This document shows, in pieces, positions 49,033 through 57,439 of a stretch of DNA of 64,000 nucleotides; positions within the stretch are counted from its first letter, which is position 1, and every line of letters starts with the position of its first letter. The DNA is from Candidatus Methanimicrococcus labiotermitis (GTDB taxonomy: Archaea; Halobacteriota; Methanosarcinia; Methanosarcinales; Methanosarcinaceae). A model generated the notes under the pieces. It was not told the DNA's origin. It saw only the letters and a list, made by a program, of their open reading frames with translations, and ran no database searches. A program made the translations under genes and the position numbers. The stretch spans positions 1 through 64,000 of the forward strand of contig WRCE01000002.1 of the NCBI GenBank assembly GCA_009784005.1, read 5' to 3'.

Positions 49033-50838
49033 TTATTTCTTCTTCTTCATGAACAGATATGCACCTGCTGCGACGAGGACGAGAACGACGATAATGAGCA
49101 GTATCCAAATGATCGAGGATGAAGATTTGGGTTCTTCGGGCTCAGGTGCCGGCGGTTCTGCAGGGGCAGGGGGCGTTTCGGGGGGAGCTAAGGGTGTGGG
49201 TGTATCACTGACTTTTTGGTCTTCTGCCCAAACCTTTTCACCGTTGCCGCCTCTGAAGAGCGTTGATTCACCGTACGCGTTCGTTACTTTCAAACTGACG
49301 TTGTAGTAGCCGGAGTCACGGTAGGTGTGTCTCGGGTTCTGCAATGTGGAGGTGTTGCCATCGCCAAAGTCCCAGAACCATGTGGTCGGGTTGCCTCTGG
49401 AGAGGTCAGTGAACTGAACGGGGTGCGGTGCGATACCGGACAAGACGTCAGCCTGGAAGTCAGCGCGCGGGACATTACCGACATAAATGTAATTCGTCTT
49501 TGTCACCGAGTTGTTTCCGAAACTGCTGTTGACAGTTAATTTAACTGAATATGTACCGGTCTGGTTGTAAGTGTATCTCGGGTCCTTCGCGGTTGAAGTG
49601 CCGCCGTCGCCGAACTCCCAGAAGTAAGTCAAGTTAGTACCCTGTGATCTGTCGGTAAACTGAACGGCGTGTGGCGCAATACCGCTTGTCGGTGTTCCGA
49701 CGAAGTCTACAACAGGCGCGTTGCCGACGCTGACGAATCCGGCTTTAACAACGGAGTCAGTGGCGCCGCAGGGGTGTGTAACAGTCAAAGCGACTGTGTA
49801 CTGGCCCACGTTTCTGTAGGTGTGGGTCGGGTTTCTTTCAGAAGATGTTGAACCGTCACCAAAGTTCCAAAGGTAGGTCGCATTGGTGCTGGAACCGACT
49901 GTCGCGTCAGTAAATCTGGCGGTCAGCGGAGAACTTCCGAAGTTGTTGGTTGCCGTGAAATCAGCTTTCAGGGCATCTGTGATAGACACATTGCGAAGGG
50001 TGTAGTTGGATGTACCGAATGTGTCGGTCACTGTCAGCGTAACATTGTAAACGCCGATCGCTCTGTAGGTGTGGGTCGGGTTCCTCTCTGCGGAGGATGA
50101 TCCGTCGCCGAAGTTCCAGCTGTATGTCGCGGATTCGGGCGCATGACCGTGTGTTGTAAATGCAACCTGCTTAGAGTTGACTGTTCCGTTTGCCGTGAAG
50201 TAAACGTAGGGCTGGAAGCCGACTCTGATAAAGGATGTTTGAGTCTTGGTGTCCCTGCCGAAATCGTTGCTCACTGTCAAAGAAACCGTGTAGTTGCCGG
50301 TTGAGTTGTAAGTGTGGGTGGGGTTTCTGGCGGTTGATGTGTTACCGTCGCCGAAGTCCCAGAGCCAAGAAGTCGGATTTCCTGTTGAGGTGTCATTGAA
50401 CCGGACATTCAGCGGTGCCGGGCCAACATTTGTTGAAGCTGTGAAGTTCGCGACAGGGCCGGAACCGACATAGACATAATTCGTTTTTGTCTCAGTCACA
50501 GTGCCGAAATCGTTTTTCAGCGTTAACTTGACAGTATAGTTACCTTCTCTTGTGTAGGTATGCGTTACATTTCCGGCGGTTGTGGATGTATTGCCGTCAC
50601 CGAAATCCCACAAGTAGGTCATATTTGTGCGGGCGCCTGCTGACAAGTCAGTAAACGCGACTGCCAAGGGGGCCGATCCGCGGAGAGGATCGCCTCTGAA
50701 ATTGGGCACAGGGATGGTTCCAACCTCAATATAACCGTCTGAAGCTGAGAGAACAGGAGCGGGGAAAAGCGCGAAAAGCATGCATAAAACAACAGCTGCT
50801 GCCGCGTATTTTCCGATCCGATTTTTAATCATTTTCAT
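49033..50838 (-). CDS. PKD-repeat cell-surface protein with C-terminal membrane anchor
   Basis: 601 residues. Signal peptide MKMIKNRIGKYAAAAVVLCM to about residue 32 (VLSA|SDGY), six PKD domains of 80-88 residues in tandem (each with a W-x-FGDG motif followed by HTY or YTY), then a linker rich in Pro/Ala/Glu and one span SSIIWILLIIVVLVLVAAGAYLF followed by KKKK. PKD domains mediate protein-protein or carbohydrate contacts in archaeal surface layers. Domains 2, 4 and 6 are most alike, suggesting duplication. The gene has a long AT-rich upstream region with a good promoter, consistent with strong expression. It could be an S-layer-associated protein or an adhesin. Confidence 0.92.
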   Translation of the reverse strand: MKMIKNRIGKYAAAAVVLCMLFALFPAPVLSASDGYIEVGTIPVPNFRGDPLRGSAPLAVAFTDLSAGARTNMTYLWDFGDGNTSTTAGNVTHTYTREGNYTVKLTLKNDFGTVTETKTNYVYVGSGPVANFTASTNVGPAPLNVRFNDTSTGNPTSWLWDFGDGNTSTARNPTHTYNSTGNYTVSLTVSNDFGRDTKTQTSFIRVGFQPYVYFTANGTVNSKQVAFTTHGHAPESATYSWNFGDGSSSAERNPTHTYRAIGVYNVTLTVTDTFGTSNYTLRNVSITDALKADFTATNNFGSSPLTARFTDATVGSSTNATYLWNFGDGSTSSERNPTHTYRNVGQYTVALTVTHPCGATDSVVKAGFVSVGNAPVVDFVGTPTSGIAPHAVQFTDRSQGTNLTYFWEFGDGGTSTAKDPRYTYNQTGTYSVKLTVNSSFGNNSVTKTNYIYVGNVPRADFQADVLSGIAPHPVQFTDLSRGNPTTWFWDFGDGNTSTLQNPRHTYRDSGYYNVSLKVTNAYGESTLFRGGNGEKVWAEDQKVSDTPTPLAPPETPPAPAEPPAPEPEEPKSSSSIIWILLIIVVLVLVAAGAYLFMKKKK

Positions 50839-51000
50839 ATGTTTGTCTCCAAAATTATTAAACCAAGCGTTTGAATCGTTTGAATCGTTGAATAGAAGAT
50901 TTTTTTTTGAATTTTGTTAAACCAATCGTTTGTTTAGAAGATTTTTGAAACGAGGTTAAAACCTGATTCTCAATCCGATTAAAGCTTAAATTAAATTTGA

Positions 51001-51010
51001 TTATATTTAT
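51001..51010 (-). promoter_or_regulatory. TATA box for the PKD surface protein gene
   Basis: On the minus strand GGTATAAATATAATC. The start site would be near 50980, giving a leader of about 140 bases that contains repeated CGTTTGAATCGTTTGAAT and AGAAGATTTTT motifs (50870-50945). Confidence 0.55.
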
Positions 51011-51189
51011 ACCTAACTAACAGTAAATACTTACATAAATCACAAAATAATTGATTAGGGATATAATTGTATGAAATATTTGTTTAAAGTTTAGTCAAGA
51101 TAGGATAAAATATAGGAAATATAGGTGAAATGTAGGATTGAATAATTTTTTAAAAGTCTTAACGGACTTTTTGATTAACCTTAAAGGAC

Positions 51190-51345
51190 TTATTGATATA
51201 TAACCCTCATCTTATGATTGGCAAATTCACCGGTCATCCAAACAGATATTAAGGCGGCGCCCGCCGTTAAAACGATACAAACAACGGCAAAAGAGGCATC
51301 CGTCGACTGTAAATCATTTGACAGACAATCGATCGAAATTCGGGC
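51190..51345 (-). pseudogene. Possible C-terminal remnant of a membrane protein
   Basis: Open frame without a start codon between a TAG (51346-51348) and a TAA: the end reads STDASFAVVCIVLTAGAALI then SVWMTGEFANHKMRVIYQ. It looks like a membrane span with a polar tail and is of higher GC than its AT-rich surroundings, which suggests old coding sequence. No family is recognised. Chance cannot be excluded at this length. Confidence 0.25.
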
Positions 51346-51364
51346 CTATTAAAACTTAAACTGT

Positions 51365-51470
51365 TATCTCATTTCCCCTTTCGGTTACCCTTTCATTTCC
51401 CCCTTCGGTTACCCTTTCATTTTCCCTTTCGGTTACCCTTTCATTTTCCCTTTCGGTTACCCTTTCATCT
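51365..51470. repeat. 24-bp tandem array downstream of the deaminase gene
   Basis: Four to five copies of a unit CCTTTCGGTTACCCTTTCAT followed by TTCC or TTTC. It ends within 20 bp of the stop of the minus-strand deaminase gene. Confidence 0.88.
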
Positions 51471-51485
51471 TGTCTTCATCTTGTT

Positions 51486-52805
51486 TCATTCCGCCCTTTT
51501 CGCGAGCGACAAGGCATGTTCTTTGGCTTTTCTGATGACTTCGCCTTCGTCCATTGACAAAATCTTATAATCCTCCATCAAAACGATACCGTCTACAATC
51601 ATTGTCTTGACATCGCTGCCGGAGGCGGCGTAAACCAAATGGGAATAAACATCGAAAATCGGCGCCGCGTTCGCTTTATTCACATCAACGATAATCAAAT
51701 CGGCTTTGTTGCCGGCTTTGAGAACGCCTGTTCGCTTGTCGATGACCCGGCCGCCGTTGACGGTAACCATTTCAACGACCGCTTTTGCGGGAAGCGCTGT
51801 CGGGCTCATCGTGCCGACTTTTTGTAAAAGCGCCGCCGTTTTCATTTCTTCAAACATATTGAGCGTGTTGTTCGACGCGCAACCGTCTGTCCCGAGCGCG
51901 ACTTTAACGCCGGCGTCAAGCATTTTTTGAATCGGCGCGATACCCGACGCGAGCTTCATGTTGCTGACGGCGTTGTGTGAAACCGTGACGCCTTTTTCGG
52001 CAAACAATTTTATGTCGCCGTCTGACATCCAAACGGCGTGAGCCGCCAAAACCGGAATTTCGGAGGAATCCCAAAAGTCAACGGCGTCCAAATGATGAAC
52101 GGAACACATGCCGAAGTTTTCTTTCATGTGATTCAATTCTTCCTCCGTTTCAAGAACATGAATGTGAACGCCGACGCCGTCCCTTTCGGCCGCCTGCTTT
52201 ACGCGGGCGATAAAGGATTGACTGCAAGTGTTCGGGGCGTGCGGGCCGTACATTGTTGTGATCCTGCCGCCCGCTTTGCCCTGCCAATCGCGAACCAACT
52301 TTTCGCAGACAGCATACTCTTTTTCCGCTTTTTCGGCGTTGCCGAATTCAATCATGCCGTAAGCCAGACAGCCGCGGATGCCTGCCTTTTCAACGGCCTT
52401 TGCCGTTTCGTCCATGAAGAAATACATATCACAAAACGCAGTCGTCCCCGAGCGGATCATTTCGAGGCAGCCGAGCATGGAGCCCCAATACACGTCTTCC
52501 GCCGTCAAATGACTTTCCGCCGGCCATATTTTCGTTTCCAGCCAGCTTTTCAGCGCCATGTCATCGGCATAGCCGCGCAGAAGCGTCATTCCGAGATGGG
52601 TATGTGTATTGGAGAGACCCGGCATGACAATACAGCCGCCGGCGTCAATCGTTTTGTCCGCCGAGATGAGGTCAGCCTCTCCTTTTTCGTTGCTTCCGAT
52701 TTTTGAAATAAGATTGTTTTCAATCAGAAGATAACCGTTTTTAATCTCGCCGGCGCCGGCCTTGTCCATCGTGACAAGCCGAGCATTTTTTATCAGAATT
52801 GACAT
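51486..52805 (-). CDS. 5'-deoxyadenosine / S-adenosylhomocysteine / methylthioadenosine deaminase (amidohydrolase)
   Basis: 439 residues. Amidohydrolase motifs: metal site HTHLGMTLLRGYADDMAL near 67-85 (HxH), HIHVLETEEE near 206-215, AAHAVWMSDGDI near 240-251 and the catalytic aspartate in VALGTDGCASNNTLNMFEE near 300-318. This matches the MtaD/DadD group, which in methanogens deaminates 5'-deoxyadenosine formed by radical SAM enzymes, as well as SAH and methylthioadenosine. The gene is 2.5 kb from S-adenosylhomocysteine hydrolase, so both salvage steps of SAM by-products are close together. GGAGCATCCTC precedes the ATG. Confidence 0.92.
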   Translation of the reverse strand: MSILIKNARLVTMDKAGAGEIKNGYLLIENNLISKIGSNEKGEADLISADKTIDAGGCIVMPGLSNTHTHLGMTLLRGYADDMALKSWLETKIWPAESHLTAEDVYWGSMLGCLEMIRSGTTAFCDMYFFMDETAKAVEKAGIRGCLAYGMIEFGNAEKAEKEYAVCEKLVRDWQGKAGGRITTMYGPHAPNTCSQSFIARVKQAAERDGVGVHIHVLETEEELNHMKENFGMCSVHHLDAVDFWDSSEIPVLAAHAVWMSDGDIKLFAEKGVTVSHNAVSNMKLASGIAPIQKMLDAGVKVALGTDGCASNNTLNMFEEMKTAALLQKVGTMSPTALPAKAVVEMVTVNGGRVIDKRTGVLKAGNKADLIIVDVNKANAAPIFDVYSHLVYAASGSDVKTMIVDGIVLMEDYKILSMDEGEVIRKAKEHALSLAKRAE

Positions 52806-52859
52806 GAGGATGCTCCTTTGAAAAATAAAAATTTAAAAATGAGTTAATGTTTTGAATAA

Positions 52860-52940
52860 TGATGTTTGAATTTGAATAACGAAATTTGATTTTGAATAAC
52901 GAAATTTGATTTTGAATAACGAAATTTGAATTTGAATCGT
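52860..52940. repeat. 20-bp tandem array upstream of the deaminase gene
   Basis: Three to four copies of AATAACGAAATTTGATTTTG in the 307-bp gap between the divergent deaminase and phosphatase genes. A TATA-like TTATATATTAAGG lies at about 53064-53076, suited to the phosphatase gene starting at 53113. Confidence 0.85.
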
Positions 52941-53112
52941 AAAAGTGTTAAATGATTTCATGACTTATATGTTTAAACCTGTTTTGTGATGAAGGATGAT
53001 GAAATTATTCATGACGGAATGACTGTCAGAATTAATTATGACAGTAAGACGGCGGTCAAAAACGATTATATATTAAGGCGAATTTGTTTTTGATTAGAAA
53101 GGAAGCAAAATT

Positions 53113-54021
53113 ATGAACGAAAGGTTCGTCAATATGACAGATAAAGTGGAAAATAAAAAGGAGAACGATAAGCTGCGCAAAAATTTGGAGCAGGTTACGC
53201 CCTTTTTGAGAAAGGACGACGCTGTCATTCGCTTAAACAATAAAAAAACGCTTATCGCGACGGATATTCATGGCAATGCCGGCGCTTTGGATTTTATTAT
53301 GGACTACGCCGACAAGAGAAAAGTGGATGCTTGGGTGTTTCTCGGTGATTACGTTGACAAGGGACCGGAATCCGTCCGCGTCTTGAACACGCTTTTAGAA
53401 CTGAAATGCAAACACCCGAAAAAAGTCTTTCTGCTTCGGGGAAACCACGAAACCAAGGACGTCAACCAATTTTACGAGTTTGGGGCATCGATGATGGCTG
53501 AGCCGGATATTCATTCGGCGGCGAACAGCGTTTTTGAAAACATGCCGACGGCGGCCATTTTAAACGACAGCATTTTTTGCGTGCATGGCGGCATTTCCGG
53601 TAAAAAAGATGAAAACGTCAAGGACATCAACAAACAAGATTCTTTTTATTACCTGTGGAACGACCCGTGCGAAGAAAGCGGTTTGACGCCGTCGCCGCGC
53701 GGCGGAAAAGTCAGGCGGTTCGGGCCGGACACGGTCAAAAAATTCCTGAAGAACAACGATTTAAAACTGATCATCCGCGGGCATTCGACATTGGAAAACG
53801 GATTGAAATTCTGGTTTGACCATACGCTCGTCTCCCTATACTCTTCCCTGCCATACGCCGACCCCGAATTAAAAGCGGCGGTCGCAATCGTTGACGGAAA
53901 CGGCACAGAATTCTGTTTTTATCGAAGAGATGACAGCAAGAAAGCCGGTTTCGCGTGGGAAGAGATGACCGTCTCATTAACGATACCGGATGATTCTAAA
54001 AAGAAGAAAAAAGAGAAGTGA
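53113..54021 (+). CDS. PPP-family serine/threonine protein phosphatase, copy 1
   Basis: 302 residues. Metallophosphatase signatures of the PPP group: TDIHGN near 52-57, FLGDYVDKGPESVR near 77-90, LLRGNHET near 114-121, CVHGGISG near 160-167 and RGHSTLENG near 224-232. The usual GDxVDRG has lysine in place of arginine (DKG). PPP phosphatases act on phosphoserine and phosphothreonine with two metal ions. The C-terminus IPDDSKKKKKEK runs into a DNA repeat and is not shared with the second copy. GGAAG precedes the ATG. It forms a tandem pair with the next gene. Confidence 0.9.
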   Translation: MNERFVNMTDKVENKKENDKLRKNLEQVTPFLRKDDAVIRLNNKKTLIATDIHGNAGALDFIMDYADKRKVDAWVFLGDYVDKGPESVRVLNTLLELKCKHPKKVFLLRGNHETKDVNQFYEFGASMMAEPDIHSAANSVFENMPTAAILNDSIFCVHGGISGKKDENVKDINKQDSFYYLWNDPCEESGLTPSPRGGKVRRFGPDTVKKFLKNNDLKLIIRGHSTLENGLKFWFDHTLVSLYSSLPYADPELKAAVAIVDGNGTEFCFYRRDDSKKAGFAWEEMTVSLTIPDDSKKKKKEK

Positions 54022-54090
54022 AGAGGAAAAAAGAGAAGTGAAGAGGAAAAAAGAGAAGTGAAGAGGAAAAAAGAGAAGTGAAGAGGAAAA
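54001..54090 (+). repeat. 20-bp tandem array between the two phosphatase genes
   Basis: Four and a half copies of AAGAGGAAAAAAGAGAAGTG. The first unit encodes the last lysines and stop of phosphatase 1; the last supplies the AGAGG ribosome site of phosphatase 2. Each unit carries a Shine-Dalgarno-like AGAGG and a GTG. Confidence 0.92.
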
Positions 54091-54092
54091 TT

Positions 54093-54974
54093 ATGCACAA
54101 AATTACCGATTTGTTTTCTATGATGACAAGTAAAGAACAAAAGGACAAACTGCGCGAAAACTTGGCGCGGGTCACCCCTCTTTTAATAGCAGATGACGCT
54201 GTCATTCGCTTAAATAATCAAAAAACATTAATAGCGACGGATATTCACGGAAATGCCGATGCTTTGGATTTTATTTTAGATTTCACGAAACAGATTGAGG
54301 CGGAAGCTTTGGTATTTCTCGGAGATTACGTTGACAGAGGGGCGGAATCTGTCCGCGTCTTGAACACGCTTTTTGAATTGAAATGCAAATATCCGAAAAA
54401 AGTCTTTCTGCTTCGGGGAAATCATGAAACCGAAGAAATCAACCGGTTTTATGAATTTCAAATGGAATTGGAGAATGAGCGGGATATTTACTCGGCGGCG
54501 AATAAAGCATTTGAAAACATGCCGACGGCGGCCATTTTAAACGACAGCGTTTTCTGCGTGCATGGCGGCATTTCCGGCAAAAAGGATGAAAACATCAAAG
54601 ACATCAACAAAAGAGATACTGTTTATTACTTGTGGAATGACCCGTGCGAAGAAATCGGTTTGACGCCGTCGCCGCGCGGCAGACAAATTCGGCAGTTTGG
54701 ACCGGATATCGTCGAAAGATTCCTGAAAAACAACGATTTGAAGATGATTATCCGCGGGCATTCGGTACTTGAAAACGGATTGAAATTGTGGTTTAATCAC
54801 ACACTTGTCTCCCTTTACTCTTCCTTACCGTTCACCGGAACGAGATTAAAAGCGGCGGTCGCGGTTGTTGACGGAAACGAAGTGAAGTTCTGCTTTTATC
54901 AAAGAGATGAAAGTAAAGAAGCCGGCTTCTCATGGGAAGAGAAGACCGTCACTTTAACGATACCGGATGAGTGA
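54093..54974 (+). CDS. PPP-family serine/threonine protein phosphatase, copy 2
   Basis: 293 residues, about three quarters identical by eye to copy 1. It keeps the canonical motif FLGDYVDRGAESVR, with TDIHGN, LLRGNHETEE, CVHGGISG and RGHSVLENG. I chose the ATG at 54093, since AGAGG is 8 bases upstream; a GTG at 54078 lies within the array. It ends IPDE without the lysine tail of copy 1. Retention of both copies may mean different substrates or dosage. Confidence 0.9.
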   Translation: MHKITDLFSMMTSKEQKDKLRENLARVTPLLIADDAVIRLNNQKTLIATDIHGNADALDFILDFTKQIEAEALVFLGDYVDRGAESVRVLNTLFELKCKYPKKVFLLRGNHETEEINRFYEFQMELENERDIYSAANKAFENMPTAAILNDSVFCVHGGISGKKDENIKDINKRDTVYYLWNDPCEEIGLTPSPRGRQIRQFGPDIVERFLKNNDLKMIIRGHSVLENGLKLWFNHTLVSLYSSLPFTGTRLKAAVAVVDGNEVKFCFYQRDESKEAGFSWEEKTVTLTIPDE

Positions 54975-54984
54975 CAGGCATAAA

Positions 54985-55082
54985 CAAGGTACGAATTTTC
55001 GGTACAAATTGGGTACAATTTTGGTACAGATTCAGTACAAATTGGGTACAATTTTGGTACAGATTCAGTACAAATCAGATAC
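54985..55082. repeat. Tandem array built on GGTACA motifs
   Basis: Alternating AATTGGGTACAATTTTGGTA and CAGATTCAGTACA units, two copies of a period near 42 bp plus partial units. Further copies of TGATGTATT follow to 55160, and at about 55218-55310 a 24-bp GCAAGTGAAGC-type repeat runs up to the S-adenosylhomocysteine hydrolase start. Confidence 0.8.
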
Positions 55083-55341
55083 AAATTTATATTTTATAGC
55101 TCTTTTCAAGTCACTTTTTGATGTATTTGTGATGTATTTGTATTGATGATGTATTGATGAAATCAGCGATGCATTTTTCAATACTTCAACCCTTTATCAA
55201 AATCAAATTATAGTATCAGCTGCAAGTGAAGCAGTTGCTGCAAGTGAAACATCGGCAGCGAGTAAAGCGCCGGCTGTAAGTAAAGCATCGGCTGACGGTG
55301 AAAATCAGCTGAAAATAAATATCAACTGTAAGGTGTCTACA

Positions 55342-56586
55342 TTGTCCGATTTATTAAAAAAAGAGTTACAAGAGTCCGGCCGTTTGAAAATTGAATGGGC
55401 GAAAAACCACATGCCTGTTTTGAACCGGATCAGGGCGGATTTTGAAAGGGAAAAGCCTCTGGCGGGACACAGAATCGCAATGGCGCTTCACGTGGAAGCG
55501 AAAACGGCTGTTCTCGTTGAAACACTCGCGGCGGGCGGCGCAATCGTCGCTGTGACCGGATGCAATCCGCTCAGCACGCAAGACGATGTGGCGGCGGCGC
55601 TGGACGCGGCGGCAAACATTTCTTGTTTTGCCAAATATGACTGCACAAACGCCGAATATTATGAAGCGATCGACAAGGTTTTAGAAATCAATCCCGATAT
55701 TACGATTGATGACGGCGCCGACCTGATTTTCAAAATCCACAAAGAGAGACGGGATTTGTTGCCCGGTCTCCTCGGCGGCTGTGAAGAAACAACAACGGGT
55801 ATTCACCGTTTGAACGGCATGGAAAAAGACGGCGCGCTGGAAATGGCGGTTCTTGCCGTTAACGATGCCAAAACCAAATTCTTATTCGACAACCGCTACG
55901 GCACAGGGCAGTCGGCATGGGACGGAATCATGCGAACAACCAATCTGCTCGTCGCCGGAAAAACCGTCGTCGTCGGCGGATACGGCTGGTGCGGCCGCGG
56001 CGTTGCGGCGCGTGCCGACGGTCTCGGCGCCGAAGTCGTCATCACCGAAATCGACCCCGTCCGCGCGCTTGAAGCCCGAATGGACGGCTACCGCGTCATG
56101 CCGATGGAGAAGGCGGCGGAAATCGGCGACATGTTTGTCACAACAACCGGCAACCGCGACATCTTAACGGAAAACCATTTCAAAAAGATGAAAGACGGCG
56201 TGATATTATCCAACGCGGGCCACTTCAACGTCGAAATCGACATGGAATCGCTTCAAAAATCAGCGACAAGCGAAAAAACCGTTCGCAAAAACATAAAAGA
56301 ATACACGGTAAACGGCAAAAAAATCAATGTCATTGCCGACGGCCGTTTAGTCAATTTAGCGGCGGGCGACGGACACCCGGCGGAAGTCATGGACATGAGC
56401 TTTGCCAATCAGGCGCTTTGCGTCAAATACATCGCCGAAAACAAATTACCCCACGGCGTTCACAAAGTGCCCGAGAAAATAGACAATGCCGTCGCAATGT
56501 TAAAATTAAAGGCGATGGGCATAGAAATCGATGCACTGACAGAAAAGCAAAGAAATTACATGGACGATTGGGAAGAAGGAACGTAA
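55342..56586 (+). CDS. ahcY: Adenosylhomocysteinase (S-adenosylhomocysteine hydrolase)
   Basis: NAD-dependent reversible hydrolysis of S-adenosylhomocysteine to adenosine and homocysteine, which removes the product of methyl transfer. Motifs: RIAMALHVEAKTAVLVETLAAGGA near 43-66, NPLSTQDDV, GCEETTTGIHRL near 148-159, DNRYGTGQSAWDGI near 185-198, and the NAD-binding VVVGGYGWCGRGVAARADGLGA near 210-231. About 414 residues, the shorter archaeal form. I prefer the TTG at 55342, which has AAGGTG six bases upstream; a GTG at 55333 has no ribosome site. It is close to the deaminase gene that competes for the same substrate. Confidence 0.95.
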   Translation: MSDLLKKELQESGRLKIEWAKNHMPVLNRIRADFEREKPLAGHRIAMALHVEAKTAVLVETLAAGGAIVAVTGCNPLSTQDDVAAALDAAANISCFAKYDCTNAEYYEAIDKVLEINPDITIDDGADLIFKIHKERRDLLPGLLGGCEETTTGIHRLNGMEKDGALEMAVLAVNDAKTKFLFDNRYGTGQSAWDGIMRTTNLLVAGKTVVVGGYGWCGRGVAARADGLGAEVVITEIDPVRALEARMDGYRVMPMEKAAEIGDMFVTTTGNRDILTENHFKKMKDGVILSNAGHFNVEIDMESLQKSATSEKTVRKNIKEYTVNGKKINVIADGRLVNLAAGDGHPAEVMDMSFANQALCVKYIAENKLPHGVHKVPEKIDNAVAMLKLKAMGIEIDALTEKQRNYMDDWEEGT

Positions 56587-56589
56587 AAT

Positions 56590-56722
56590 ACAATTCAATC
56601 ACAATCGATTAAATTCAATCACATTCGATCAAATTCAATCACATTCGATCAAATTCAATCAAATTTAATCACATTCAATCAAATTCAATCAAATATAATC
56701 ACATTCAATCAAATTCATAATT
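56590..56722. repeat. Tandem array of TCAATCACATTCGATCAAAT-type units
   Basis: Six to seven copies of ATTCAATCACA alternating with TTCGATCAAA, filling the gap between ahcY and the XRE-cupin gene. Confidence 0.88.
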
Positions 56723-56750
56723 CAATCACAATCATAAAGAGGAATAAAAG

Positions 56751-57326
56751 ATGGCAGACGACAAAAACATCGGAACGAAAATCAAAAACATCCGCGAATC
56801 CAAACAAATCACGGCGGAAGAACTGGCGGAAAGAAGCCAGCTGAGCGTTGAACAGATCAAAAACATTGAAAATGACACAAATGTGCCGTCTCTGGCGCCT
56901 TTGATTAAAATCGCCCGCGCTTTGGGCGTTCGCCTCGGGACGTTTTTGGACGACGCGGAAAACCTCGGGCCCGCCGTCAGCCGCAAAAACGAAGCGGTTG
57001 AAACGATTCACACGTCAAACGCGGAAGAAAAAACCGTTAAGCACAACAACTTCTTCGCGCTCGCGTCTCAGAAATCCGGGCGGTCCATGGAACCGTTTTT
57101 CATTGAAATCAATGCCATTGATGACGGAACGCTTGAAATGTCGGCCCACGAAGGCGAAGAATTCATTTACGTTTTGGAAGGCACGCTGAAAGTGATTTAC
57201 GGCCAAAACACATACATATTGAATGAGGGCGACAGCATTTATTATGATTCCATTGTCAACCACCTCGTCTGTGCCGCCGATGAGAAAGGCGCGAAAATTG
57301 TTGCGACCGTTTACGCTCCGGCTTAA
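56751..57326 (+). CDS. XRE-family regulator with C-terminal cupin domain
   Basis: 191 residues: an HTH_3 domain near 8-65 (KIKNIRESKQITAEELAERS then SVEQIKNIENDTNVPSLAPLIKIARALGV) and a cupin near 120-190 with EGEEFIYVLEGTLKVIYGQNTY then EGDSIYYDSIVNHLVCA. The cupin probably binds a small effector or a metal. The gene is directly upstream of a fatty acyl-CoA synthetase-like gene, a pairing found in many methanogens and anaerobes, so it probably regulates that enzyme. AAGAGG lies nine bases before the ATG. Confidence 0.93.
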   Translation: MADDKNIGTKIKNIRESKQITAEELAERSQLSVEQIKNIENDTNVPSLAPLIKIARALGVRLGTFLDDAENLGPAVSRKNEAVETIHTSNAEEKTVKHNNFFALASQKSGRSMEPFFIEINAIDDGTLEMSAHEGEEFIYVLEGTLKVIYGQNTYILNEGDSIYYDSIVNHLVCAADEKGAKIVATVYAPA

Positions 57327-57338
57327 CCCTGTTTGCTG

Positions 57339-57420
57339 AGAAAAGAGCATAGAGAAGAAAGCATAGAGAAGAAAGCACAGAGAAGAAAGCATAGAGAAGA
57401 GAGTGCAGAAAGGATTAAAG
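57339..57420 (+). repeat. 14-bp tandem array before the acyl-CoA synthetase gene
   Basis: Four to five copies of GAGAAGAAAGCATA and variants, between the XRE-cupin stop and the AGGAG ribosome site of the next gene. Units are purine-rich and resemble weak ribosome sites. Confidence 0.85.
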
Positions 57421-57439
57421 AGGAAAAAAGGAGAAAAAC

